Assembly: GCA_009869945.1 (NCBI GenBank)
Contig: WIXG01000014.1
Span: 186,001-250,000, forward strand
Source: Mesaphorura yosii
Lineage: Eukaryota > Arthropoda > Collembola > Poduromorpha > Tullbergiidae
DNA: 64,000 nucleotides
Reading direction: 5' to 3'
The notes below the pieces were generated by a model. It saw only the letters and a program-made list of their open reading frames with translations, was not told the origin of the DNA and did not search any database. The first letter of the stretch is position 1, and each line of letters opens with the position of its first letter. A program made the position numbers and the translations under genes. Positions 38,043 through 54,451 of the stretch are shown in pieces.

Positions 38043-41000
38043 CTTTCAGTGGCAGCAAAAATCGATTCCTTCATACATTCCTGAAATTTCACTTCACTCT
38101 AATTCACACATTCTTCAACACGGAAAATTCTTTTCAGCACACGGATTGAGATCATTTCGACGACAACAAATGTGGTTATGAAATACTACTTTGCACTTTT
38201 GCACTAATGACCGAAAATTATGGCATCGACGCCTATTTCGCCTTGTACACTGACTAGATTGTGCTCGATGTTGAAGATTACTTCAATCGCAATCACAAGA
38301 GTCGGCCACCAATCTTGTCTTTGTTTTTGTTCTATTTATTTACATAGGCTGTAATACGCATGTTGCTTTCACTGTCAGTTAAAGTGGGACACTTTACCGA
38401 CCGAGTATTAAATTACAGGCTAATGAGACGCAGTCTTGTTGCTCATACTTTTGCTGTACCACGGGAGTTGTTGCTATTTGTCAAGAGATGTACACTTTTC
38501 CTTGTACGCCATAAATATCGCCCTCACCCGTGTTGTCCTTACAAGATTTTCATTATCAAAATTAGGAAGGAGGTGAGAATCAGAATCGACAAAATAAATC
38601 AATAAATATGTAAATTCTCCCGTGTCTTGTTTTCTGTACCGCGAGTGTAACTGGGAATGTAAAGTTTTGGAACTGACTCGTGTACGTCTTTCTGGTCGGG
38701 CAAAACAAAACGGATTTGGAAATATTTGAAAAAAGTGGCTGGTGCGATGCACTGTCTTCAAATGGCCCGATGATAATGACGTCTTCTTCCTGCTCGGTGC
38801 ACTTCCCTTCCAGTTTCAGCGAATTCTTTCACTCACTGCTCGTTTCTTGCTTGATGTGCAGTGTATTTCAAGCAACGGGTATTGTTGCGTAAACTCCATC
38901 AACTTTCACAGCGAGAGTATTATTTCATCACAAAGAGTGAAAGTCAACTAAAACAGAACACGCAGCGCACGCAATGCGAGACATGCTCAGTACGGACCAG
39001 AAGGCGAGATTCGGGGCGCACAGCGTTTTGTTCGGGAAATATTTACTCCAACACGGAAACAGTGTAAAGCGGAATGTGGGAGAGTGTGGGAAGACGGAGT
39101 TGAGTGAACGCGCAGAGGATAGCATGCAAAAATAAGTGCAAGAAAATTCAGATTTTCGGAGTTTTCTTGTGCGCACACGGTCGCAGATGAAAACAGGAGT
39201 AAAACTTGCAGGAAGAAGTTCGCACCATGTGCCTGTACTCTAGATTCTACGACTTTGCCGAAAGCAAAGGCATGAAGTAAAGAATCAAGTCAAAATTTTT
39301 GTGAAACTTCCAGAATTATATTTGCACACTGTCTTGTTAACTTGAATGGGAGGAAGTGAGACGAGATTAAAATGTGCAGAGTGTAGTTTATAAATGGCAA
39401 AGCAATAGGCCGCATGTAATAATGCCATTATTCGTTCATCTCTCGAGTTCAGTCATCCTCTGCCTGTGTCGTGCCTCTGAGTCAGAGTCTGTCATATCAT
39501 CATTCTCATATGCTGTCCTGTTTTCCTTCCTTCCAATTTCTATCGTTCAGCCCGTTCTTTGAGAGCACCAGCGCCAACCCATCACGGTGCAGTGAAGTGC
39601 TGTGAAGTAATGTCACTTCTGTTTCCTGTCGTCTGGTATATTTTATATGACAAACCAAGCCATATGGAGTGGATAGTTACGGCGATAGAATAGAACGAGA
39701 TGAGAATAGATCAACAGCAGCAGGAGATCAATAGACCAATGTTTCGTTACAAAATGCATTAAAATATAAAATAGATTTTGAAGCAAAAGCATCGGCATGT
39801 TGCGCAACTGACTTGGTCGAGAAGTCGGCGCTTGAAAGCAAGCGTGTATCTGCATCGCATAATTTGTGCCTGGCTTTTAATGTACAAGAGCATCCACTTT
39901 GAGGCTCTTTCTTTTCAGATTTTCCAAAAATATTCAAATCGGATACTTCGCTGAGCTGGATAATTTTCCATGTGAAAGCTGAAACCGAAACTAGCAAAAG
40001 CTGCGTGTGACAGACATGAACTGACTGCCAGTAACTCTTGTGGCAATTTTGGTCGGTTGGCTGGCTGCTGCTGATAATGAGTCTCTCATGTTGGCTTCAT
40101 GTTATTTGATCAAAAAGTTTCCAGCCGCACTCTTGCGCAAATTGCACTCACATTTTCCCGATACTGCAACAGTCGTGACAGGCGAGTGTTGAAAATGAAG
40201 TCCGAAAGTTTTCCATCATCATGGCTTCAAAATTGAAAAACCTCTTTCCTCGTTCTCTCAACGACAGCAGCACAAAATGGAACTCTTTCATTACCCTTTC
40301 GATGACGCACCGCACTGAGCAGTGATAATGGAGTCGATGAGCTCGACACTCATTACAAAAAGTCTGTTCATTTTTCGTTCTTCTCGTTATTATCTTTTGT
40401 TTTATTTTTCCGGACTTTGATTTTGACAGCCAGCCAAAACATCGTCCTACAAATCTAGTCTGAATGAACTGGGAAGAGAGAAGAGGTGGCAAGATTTCAG
40501 TTCCAGACATCCAATTTGACACACTTCAAACCAAACTCAGCTCGAAGTGCGTGAATAATTAGGAAGTGATGTAATGAATCAATTGTCTCTCACAACGCAA
40601 AACTTGAATCATGCCCAACTTCAATTAATGACAAAGGAGTCTTTGTGTGTCTATGAAAGAAAAAAACGAAAAGCGTTTTCGGATAGCTGCCGAGCTGTTC
40701 GGATGAAAAAGTCACTCTACTCTCGACTTGATTCTAGTCGCTGACAAATGTGTTGAAATGTGTTTGCGCCGAGGGTGTGAAAAGCCGACTGGAAAATTTG
40801 GATTAGATTTCGTAGCAGTTGAGAATCGTCAAAATCATGAAGTTTTGCAACGCGATTGTCAAAGCAAATTAACTTCAAAATATTTAGTCTCATCCCATTT
40901 TAATCGCCTTATGTGTTGCACCCATTAAATTGGAACTGACGTACACGCTCGGGGTCGGCTGAATGTCAATATTTTTGCCGTAGTCCACAGGAAAGCACTT

Positions 41001-41879
41001 CGAACTTGATTTCACTGAGCTGCGGTGACGATTGTCCAAGACTCAAACGCTGTCCGAAAGAATAAGCATCATATCAGCTGAAATAATAACAAGGGGCAAA
41101 CGAACTTGGTCCCTTATCAAGACGTTAGCATCAACTGAACAGCTACAAACAAGAGTGTTTCTATAAATTTATAAGCCAACTTTCACATAAGCCAAGTTGA
41201 CAAAGTAGCGAGATGGCACGTGAACAGCTCATGATGCTCGGTGAACTCTCAGCACTCTTTCATACATTCATGCATCCGTCGCTTGACCTTCAGATTTCAT
41301 ACTGATCACCCCACATCGCTTGTGCACACGCACATATAGAGTCTGCGAAGAGAATGTACAAGTTGCACAGTAAACAATAAGAACAAATTTGCTGTCTGGC
41401 CAGAGTCTAGCCAAGAGACGACGGCAGAAACGGACGCGGTCCACTTGGCTAGATTGCGGAAGTTCAAGGAGCCAAATTTCTACGGTAATTAGGAACTGGT
41501 TTTTTGAACATATTTTATGAAAGCGACGGCGGATTGTCTGCCTTGCCTAACATTCGCTTGAGTAATCAATTTTGTGTTTGGAAACCCTCAGCTAACCAGG
41601 CAATTTGTGCATGGGACAAAGACGGTGAAGGTACGGATTGTTCACTATTTGACCTCTATCAACTTCAGAGCTCAATTTAGAAACATATGCCGTTCCGGCG
41701 TTTCTGTTTTCTCCATTTTAGCTTGTAAATAATTAATTCTTCTCAAGCCTAAAAATCAATACAAAATGTGTTCAGACCGAAAGTTTGAGCCCTATTGTCA
41801 ATTCAGAGCCGCAGTTGGCTGTCTTCAAGAAATCATTTTGAAACCTCGAACTGATTATTCTTTTTTCTTGTCACTTTAG
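38043..41879. other. Spacer between divergent LARGE and TMEM53-like genes
   Basis: This must hold the unseen 5' exon or exons and promoter of LARGE on the minus strand and the promoter of the TMEM53-like gene on the plus strand. Several minus-strand frames with Met are present (for example 38928-39176), but none could be tied to the LARGE anchor exon by splice site and sequence. No repeat or RNA gene was recognised. Confidence 0.4.
41878..41879 (+). other. Strong 3' splice acceptor upstream of TMEM53-like ATG
   Basis: A long pyrimidine run ends in CACTTTAG, 55 bases before the ATG at 41935. It is either the end of a 5' UTR intron or a spliced-leader trans-splice acceptor. The sequence alone does not separate the two. 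Confidence 0.45.
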
Positions 41880-41934
41880 GCTTGGAAAGGCTTTCTCCAC
41901 ATCACTGAAGTACTTGTTCTTGATTTAAGGACTC

Positions 41935-43329
41935 ATGCTCCACTGCAAAATGCTGACCAATAATTTTAAGACACTGCTTCCACTGGCAAACAAATTCTTC
42001 TTATCTGGCAATGCTTATAAGGTAAATTATTTGTTAATGAGGTGGTACTTTGAAATTTCAGTTTGTAGTTTAAGTTAGACGGCTAATTTCATCTATTGCT
42101 GATATGCAGACGCTCACGCCGTTAATGCTAATCAATGGAAGCGTGTCCTTTAGTCAGTCCCATTCACCAAATGTGTTGTCTTCAAAATCACTTACGAAGA
42201 ATCTTCAACTGATCACAAATGCCTCAAAAGAAATCAAGACAGCTGATGGAAACAACTTGCAAGTATTACATAATCGGCAAGAAGCCGTTCCCCGACCATT
42301 GTCAATCATATTCTGCTGGCTCATGTCCGAAAAGAAACACATCTTTAAGTATGCAGAATTCTACTTAGATCAAGGCTTCGATGTCTTGACCGTACAAACT
42401 ACACCCTGGCAAATTTTGTGGCCAGTCAGTGGAACTCAGGTATCAGACGACTAACCTCAGTTAGTCACGCAGTGGTCCACAGTGATAGTAATGCAATCAA
42501 TTTTGTGAAGGTGGTTGCGAAAGATGTGATATCGTTCATGACGCAAAACCCTCAATATCATTCAACTATGATTCACGGATTCAGTGTCGGCGGTTATTTG
42601 TGGGGTGAAGTTCTTGGACTCCTCCAAAGTGATCCAAAATACCAGCGCCTAGTTAATAATATTTGTGGACAGATTTGGGACAGTCCGGTTGATTTCGAGG
42701 TGAGCGCATTTTCCTGCCGGTTTGGTAGGAGTGGCGAACGAACACATACCTTATCATTGAAGAATTTTGTATTTGCTCTCAGGGTATTCCAACCGGTCTT
42801 CCTAATGCCGTCTTTCCGAACAACGCTGTTCTTCGGACTAGTCTTGAGAAATACATGCGGTACGATAGCACATATAATTTGGTTACCATAAAAAGCAACT
42901 AAGGTTCATAATGCTGTCAATTCCCTGACAGGTACCATATGTCGGTGTTCTACGAAGTCGCAACGAAACACTACTTGGCCTCAAGCAAAAATTATCACAA
43001 TACAATAGTTAAAGCACCTGCTCTTTTTCTCGGCTCATTGGATGATCCAGTGGGAAACATTGCGGGAATACAAAAAGTTATCAATAATTGGGAAAAGAGC
43101 GGAATGACGGTGAGTAGAAATTCTGCGCCTTCTTCTCAGCCTTCGCGTGACCGAAAGGAAAATAATTTGATTTCAGGTGTACTTAAAATGCTGGGACAGC
43201 TCGCCCCACGTTAGCCATTTGCACCATCATCCAAAGGAGTATAAGGAGGAAATGAAAGCATTTTTAGAAAAACTGGGTTTGGTACCGTATCCAGAGAAGT
43301 TTGCACACAAAATCTCGGCGCGCCAATGA
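41935..43329 (+). CDS. TMEM53: TMEM53-like (DUF829) alpha/beta hydrolase fold protein
   Basis: Exons: 41935-42021, 42110-42439, 42511-42699, 42783-42859, 42932-43109 and 43177-43329, all in phase, giving 337 residues. Human TMEM53 is about 277; the extra length is at the N-terminus. Recognisable features are the family segment with TPWQILWPV, a nucleophile elbow HGFSVGG, an acidic loop SLDDPVG and a late histidine segment SSPHVSHLHHH, which together fit a Ser-Asp-His alpha/beta hydrolase. The mammalian member sits at the nuclear envelope and affects BMP-Smad signalling; enzymatic activity has not been settled. The donor at 42440 and acceptor at 42510 were chosen because they keep frame and match the family, and reading through instead gives a stop. 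The gene faces away from LARGE and converges on the XMAP215-family gene. Confidence 0.85.
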
Positions 43330-44069
43330 CTCAAAGCTGATATTAATATAACCAAATCTCGCACGGAAACGTAACTGCAATTTTGCAACTTCAAATGTAT
43401 ATTTTATGTAAAGCTACGATACTGTTAAAGATGAATAGGTTAAGGTATGGACTCCAAGCCGCAAGTTAACTTAACTCGGTCGGTCTGCCTACCTAAGTTA
43501 ATATCCAACCTGCAACGAGCACTTCAAATTTTAAATGTGGACTAGTTTTGATACAAGTTGTGGACTGTTATGGAAATTCGTTATTTTTATGCATTTAGTT
43601 ATGGCACTGCATATGTAGCTGTAGCTGCATTACTTTTGATCTAGGCGAAGAATTAAAGCTATCATTTTCAATACAGCAAGATTTCATTATCCTACTCAAA
43701 AAGTGCAAAGTCTGCCAGCTCTGCCAGGCGCAGTGGAGTCCGCGGAAGTTATGATCTGGCGCAGTGATGGAAATAATTGACACATGCTATTTGATTCATC
43801 ACGGATTGAACTTGGTTAGTGCGCATAAGTTTTCCAACATAATAATGCGAATTTTATTTAGCAGAGGATATACAGAGTTTTCAAATTTTATGAATTTCAT
43901 TTTGCGTGTAACTAATTGGTGTAAGTTTAGTTAATTTTGTGATGTGTATTACAAACATTACACTCTTGCACATTCTGATTAACTGCTGCATACTATTTGG
44001 TGGGTTAAGCAACGGTGTTCGCATTAATTAATTTTGTAGTTAATACAAGTACCACGTAATGTTGATGAA
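43330..44069. other. Convergent 3' spacer between TMEM53-like and XMAP215 genes
   Basis: This 740-base stretch holds both 3' untranslated regions. A plus-strand ATTAAA at 43652-43657 could serve the TMEM53-like gene. No coding region was seen. Confidence 0.5.
43853..43858 (-). terminator. AATAAA poly(A) signal, XMAP215-family gene
   Basis: A minus-strand AATAAA lies about 210 bases beyond the stop codon at 44070-44072. It is the nearest canonical signal I see on that strand, so it is a likely poly(A) signal. Confidence 0.5.
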
Positions 44070-49917
<5,848 letters not shown>

Positions 49918-52900
49918 TTCTAATCAGAATCTAGTCAGTAGCAGGCTAATGTTCCAGAGGTCAGTGGCGTCAGCGTAGTCTAGTGGATTCCTTAATCTTC
50001 TACTGACGTATGTACTTCAATGTAATTGTCGAAGGAATACTGATTACTGAACCAATGTCAGGTAGATGACGAATCTCGCACCCAGTCAAGATCACTTGAT
50101 CACTGAAGATCGAACGAAAGTTTGCTGTGCAACAAAAGTGAAAACGAATACTGTATGAACACTCCAGTAGAGCAGAGAATGGAATTCAGATGAAATATCA
50201 GAAATGAGTTTCCTCTAAACACTGGAATGACGAAATACAAACACACTAAAACTTAGAATTCAGAAAAGGTATAAAAGAACAGAAATATTTGAGTTTCTTT
50301 GTGCTAACTGATTGTTGTGCGATGACACGACAGCCAGGTCGGAGACACACGGTTGCTATAACACAATCAAGCAAAATCCACTGCGGTTTTTTTTTCGCTA
50401 ATTAACTGTATTAAAACAATTAATTAAAAGATAAGAGATCGATCCAGAGTTGGAACAGTTTGGCGCAGGAAGAGCCAGAGAGAAGTTTCGTTCAACTGCC
50501 ACTTTTCTCTTACTCCGGTGCTTAGCCAATGCACTCTGCCTCCAACCTAAACATACTCGTGTTTGGGTTGTAAGTTTATATTTTGAGAGGTTTCGCTATA
50601 CTCGCGCGCTATACAACACCTACAGCCATGGCATTAGCAGTTGATGCACAGTACATTATTGCATTGCATCAAGGCCCAGGAGAAAAAAAAACAATATTCA
50701 GGCATGAAACCGTTTAAGCCTCCTTCGTGTGTGTCATGTGCTCGTTCTTTTCGCTGGATCAAGTTCAAACCTCAACCAACTGACGGATTGCCAAGTCCAT
50801 TTGGAATGCGTAACTTCCTGGTTCCATCGTCTTGAGATGAATGGAGAAATAGCATAAAGAAATCGAACATTCCCCTAAATTGTATTGATCGTCTAAAAAT
50901 AGTGGCTTCGATTTGTAACATATCAACTTCCAACTATGTACACGGACCCGAATGAAGGGATATATTGGACTCTCGTCCATGGTCTCGATTGTATAACGGA
51001 GATGGTGATGAGACTCTGGCTGGACAGGATGAGACTAATAAATAACTGTAGCTGTCAAGCTTTCAGCAAAAACGTGAAAAGAGAATGTCACTTTGGATTT
51101 GTTCGTTTGGTGTTTGCAGAGTTAAAGCAAAAGATATCGGCAACCCACGCCAATTCTACGCAAATGCAAATCACTGCATCAATTTTTACTGAATCTCGCA
51201 AGCTGTGCTCAGTTTGTTTCATTATCCAACTAATTTCAGCAGACGCCTCACCTGAACCAATTCATACATATAACCTGTCTTGGAGTTGGAGCAAGGCGTG
51301 TGGCGTATTTTAAGAGAAGAGTTCAGATCCAACTGTGAAGCAATTTTATTCGCAGGCATGCATCATTGCCACAAAGGCAAGAATACGATTATGAACACGC
51401 CTGCCACTCCTACACATTGTTTTCATTTTGGCACTTCGTGCGGTACTTTGCACATTCTTCAATTTGCCCTGGCGTCGCAACTGAAATGAGTGTTCAATGG
51501 AAATTTTCTGTTGTGTTTTGAGCTTTAAGGCGACATGTAAGAGTAAGAATCGAGCCAAGTGACAGACTTGAGTGTTCCGTCTCAATTCCAACTTCAACTC
51601 TAATCATAGTGATTTGGACTAATCGATTTCTCTGAGAGTGAACTCATTTCTGATCGACTCATTTGCATATTGCTTGGATTTGGGAACAAAGCAGTTCTTG
51701 AGAATATTTCCAGGCCAGGTCTGGCGGTCGGTCATCAAAAGATGTGGGACGTTCCAATTCCAACGACCGGGAGGAGCTGGCGTGACATTATTGGACAACT
51801 CATAAAATAAATAAAAGCCACTCGCCCCACACGTCATACTGCGTCTCATAAGTTTCTTTGTGCCTGGTACTCGATTCTACAAGACCATCGCCTGCATCAT
51901 GTACACTCTATTCCAACTCGGAAGCGTTTATTTGTTGTGAAATGGATTGATCAATACCGTTTCTCGGAGCCAGAATTTCGACTAAAACTTGTAGAGCGTA
52001 TAAATATTTACTCAACAGACCCGACAAATTTCATAATTGGATGCTTGGCTGACATTGACACACTCACACTCACCGTATAGCAAGATTGATCGACGAGCAA
52101 TGGATTCACCCTTGAAATGATTCAACTTCAAAGCCATGACGCATGAATACCAACTGCGAAGTCGCTTAATGCCTTCATCCAATGTTCAGCCTAGTAGCGT
52201 AGCAATTGGATTGGTTCATTCGGAAATGAAGATTCATTGAATCGCTCGCCCTTTTTGTATTCATTTTGTGTAATGGTACTCATTTAATCATTTATGGTGT
52301 CGTTAAAGCGTCATTAGCTGTTTCGAATATTAAATCCGCTGACCCGAGGTCTCAGGTCACAAAAAGTTATCGCACACGAAGGTTTCCATAAATCGCTGAT
52401 GAAAGAATGTATTGCATAACGCTCGAAGCTTACTGTCCAGTACAATATAATGCCAACCACCAACTCCATTCTGCTATTCCATTCATCAAAAATTTCTCGC
52501 TTTCAATAATTTGACGAAGAGCCCCGGATTGATTAGCAGGAGTAGAAAACTGCAAAATCAGATTTTGAACATCCCCGGACTGCCTGGGCTTCTTGCCTTT
52601 GATTGCCGCACCATAAAATCCGTACTCTCCATGGTGAAGGGTTTAGCGAAGGCGTGGCTGATGAAAAGGAGAGATTAAGGATCCCCTTTGCCCTTTCAAC
52701 CCGTGATTGCCGTGTCGACCAAAGCCATTTCCTTCATTTTTCAGGCTACTCCGACCACTTGAGAACACTGTCTCATGCTTTCGAACTCATGTGACTACCG
52801 TTAGGCATGCGCTTAATGTACTATAAGGACATCCTCCTTCTAAAGGACAAAGGCTATGAAGCGAATGGATCTTGCTTGAATGGTGACATGAGACTTCGTA

Positions 52901-53137
52901 TACTTGAAAGTGCAAGCAAAGCGCAAGACGACGCAGAGCTCGCTCTGGTCCATGCCTCGATTACGCAACGCTCGCCATTTTCGACATGCTACTTTTCACT
53001 CATGTTCGTAGTTTTCAACCGAAAGGTTGTCATTTAGCAGTTTAGTATCTTTGTTAAGGACTTCAGATAAGCCCTTTTTCGTCTTTCCGAGGACGCTAAG
53101 CTTTTTTACGTCGTGCTTAGCATAGCTGAGCTAAACA
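49918..53137. other. Spacer upstream of XMAP215-family gene, no gene seen
   Basis: This is the promoter side of the minus-strand XMAP215-family gene. An AG lies two bases before its ATG (minus strand, at 49920-49921) after a CTGATT stretch, a possible trans-splice acceptor. Otherwise I see only short frames, such as 50936-51313 on the plus strand, with no recognisable product. Confidence 0.45.
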
Positions 53138-53377
53138 ATGGATCGTGTTGCCCGAAATCCGCCGACATAGCACGCGGCCCCGTACAAGAAGGAAGGTCGA
53201 CCTAAGCGGACGACCCACTACTGCCATCGTTGCCGAGCGATGGTACTCAACGCCAACCGCTACTGTAGGGAGTGCGCCACGGAGCAGGGACTCGGGCCAA
53301 GATGCCCATGGTGCCACCGTGTTGTGCTCGACACCTGGCAGTATTGCGAGGCCTGCGGTAGCACATACTTCGAGTGA
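53138..53377 (+). pseudogene. Tandem zinc-ribbon reading frame with in-frame TAG
   Basis: From an ATG at 53138 the frame runs 79 codons to TGA at 53375-53377, broken by one TAG at codon 11 (53168-53170). After that stop it is open for 68 codons. It encodes two near-identical zinc knuckle pairs, CxxC-x10-CxxC, then nine residues, then CxxC-x10-CxxC again, with CHRC, CREC, CPWC and CEAC as the four Cys pairs. The spacing is that of a double zinc ribbon. A basic stretch (KKEGRPKRTTH) precedes it. The segment is clearly richer in G and C than the sequence around it, so other frames are open too, but only this one gives a motif. It may be a captured or decayed gene fragment, or an exon whose real 5' end lies elsewhere. 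I do not recognise the family. It lies about 170 bases before Helitron remains. Confidence 0.5.
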
Positions 53378-53544
53378 GCGGAAGCTGCCGTTCCCTGGCA
53401 AGCTATCGCGGCACAACCTGGTGTCGGGGCTAACAATGCTGGCAATTAAAATATAACCCTATTTACATAAAAGCCTTACTTACATTTACTTATTTTAACT
53501 AATAAAAATAAAGGTAATTACTAATTAAACTTATTTATCCTTAA

Positions 53545-53931
53545 TTAACCCTAAGGAAAGTTAGGATCTTTCATGGGACGATAGGTCACGGACAGCTCTA
53601 TATTCGCAAGCAAGATAAGTCAACAGACATCAGGATGGTCCACAACAACGAATTGCAACGACAATTGACGTTGAAATTAAGTCAACTGCTTGGAGATATA
53701 AATCCTGTTGCGAGAGCTTTCAAAATGATGTATGAAGTTGGAACGACAGCAGACTGCTGAAGGATCACGGCTGGCCAATTTCGCACTTCGCAATATTTCG
53801 CAGAGTGCGAAAAACTGCGATGCAACTAACTAGCCTTCGGTAGAACAACGCATTTTGTGTCACGATCACGAGGCCAAACTGCATTTATCCCACGCATAAA
53901 CTTGACCCCTACAGAGGAAATTGTCCAATTC
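53545..53931 (+). mobile_element. Decayed Helitron Rep/helicase remnant
   Basis: Two separated pieces resemble Helitron replicase-helicase. The first, 53545-53760, is one open frame ending at TGA. It contains HGQLYI, then DIRM, then an NPVARAFKMMYEV segment, as in the Helitron-like N-terminal domain (family pattern: HGQ.Y, QLYI.D, NP...A.RMM.E). The second, about 53857-53931, contains GQTAFIPRINLTP followed by EEIVQF, as in the C-terminal helicase motif next to the QFP...TINKSQGQ block. The QFP block itself is not present. The middle of the protein (Rep catalytic HUH motif, most of the helicase) is missing, so this is an internally deleted relic. The two pieces are separated by about 100 bases containing the hairpin noted separately. 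Ends of the element were not determined. Confidence 0.7.
53779..53812. repeat. 9-bp hairpin inside Helitron relic
   Basis: TTTCGCACT at 53779-53787 is perfectly inverted at 53804-53812 (AGTGCGAAA), with a 16-base loop. Helitrons often carry a short hairpin near the 3' end, but I see no CTRR end right after it, so the role is open. Confidence 0.5.
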
Positions 53932-54441
53932 CATTCCTATTCCAATAACCTAGGGCCCCTGCCCGAGGAACCTCACCCGGCCGAAGGCCTGTTAGCTCTG
54001 CTAGTTAATAAAGAAGACAGATTCCACGATTTCAGCGTCGCGTTATGTCATGAGATCAACTGAGAATCGAAGACAGCAGCTTCACTGCCATTGCATAGGC
54101 TGGCAGAAGAAGGGTTCACGACTTATCGTAATCCCCAATTCCGACTTTCTAACTTCAGCTCCACGTACAGATTGAGGAATAACGTCTTGCACAATATTAA
54201 TACGATATGAGCTGAGTGCTGAAAATAAGCCGAGTTGGCGACATGTGACTGCGATGATAACAAGTCAAATGATTCCTAGTCCTCCAAGCCTACAAATGTA
54301 GATTAGTCATCTTAACTCTGCACACACGACATGCAGCGTTTATAACTTTCTTGAACCATTTCTGTGAGGAGCTTCGATGCAATCAGATCTCATTTCAGAA
54401 ATATCTTCTCATCATTGACATTTTGAGATTCGTCATTTTGT
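53932..54441. other. Spacer before PFAS, no gene seen
   Basis: The Helitron-like frame continues to TGA at 54061-54063 in sequence with no further family match. After that I see nothing coding. This must include the PFAS promoter or a trans-splicing outron. Confidence 0.4.
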
Positions 54442-54443
54442 AG
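54442..54443 (+). other. Possible trans-splice acceptor of PFAS
   Basis: The run CGTCATTTTGTAG ends eight bases before the PFAS ATG. So short a 5' leader fits a spliced-leader acceptor of nematode type, but an ordinary 5' UTR intron is equally possible from sequence alone. Confidence 0.4.
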
Positions 54444-54451
54444 ACGACACA

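Noticed and set aside
53117-53456. 103- and 99-codon frames overlapping the zinc-ribbon segment
   Set aside because: They are open because the island is GC-rich. Only the third frame carries the regular CxxC pattern.
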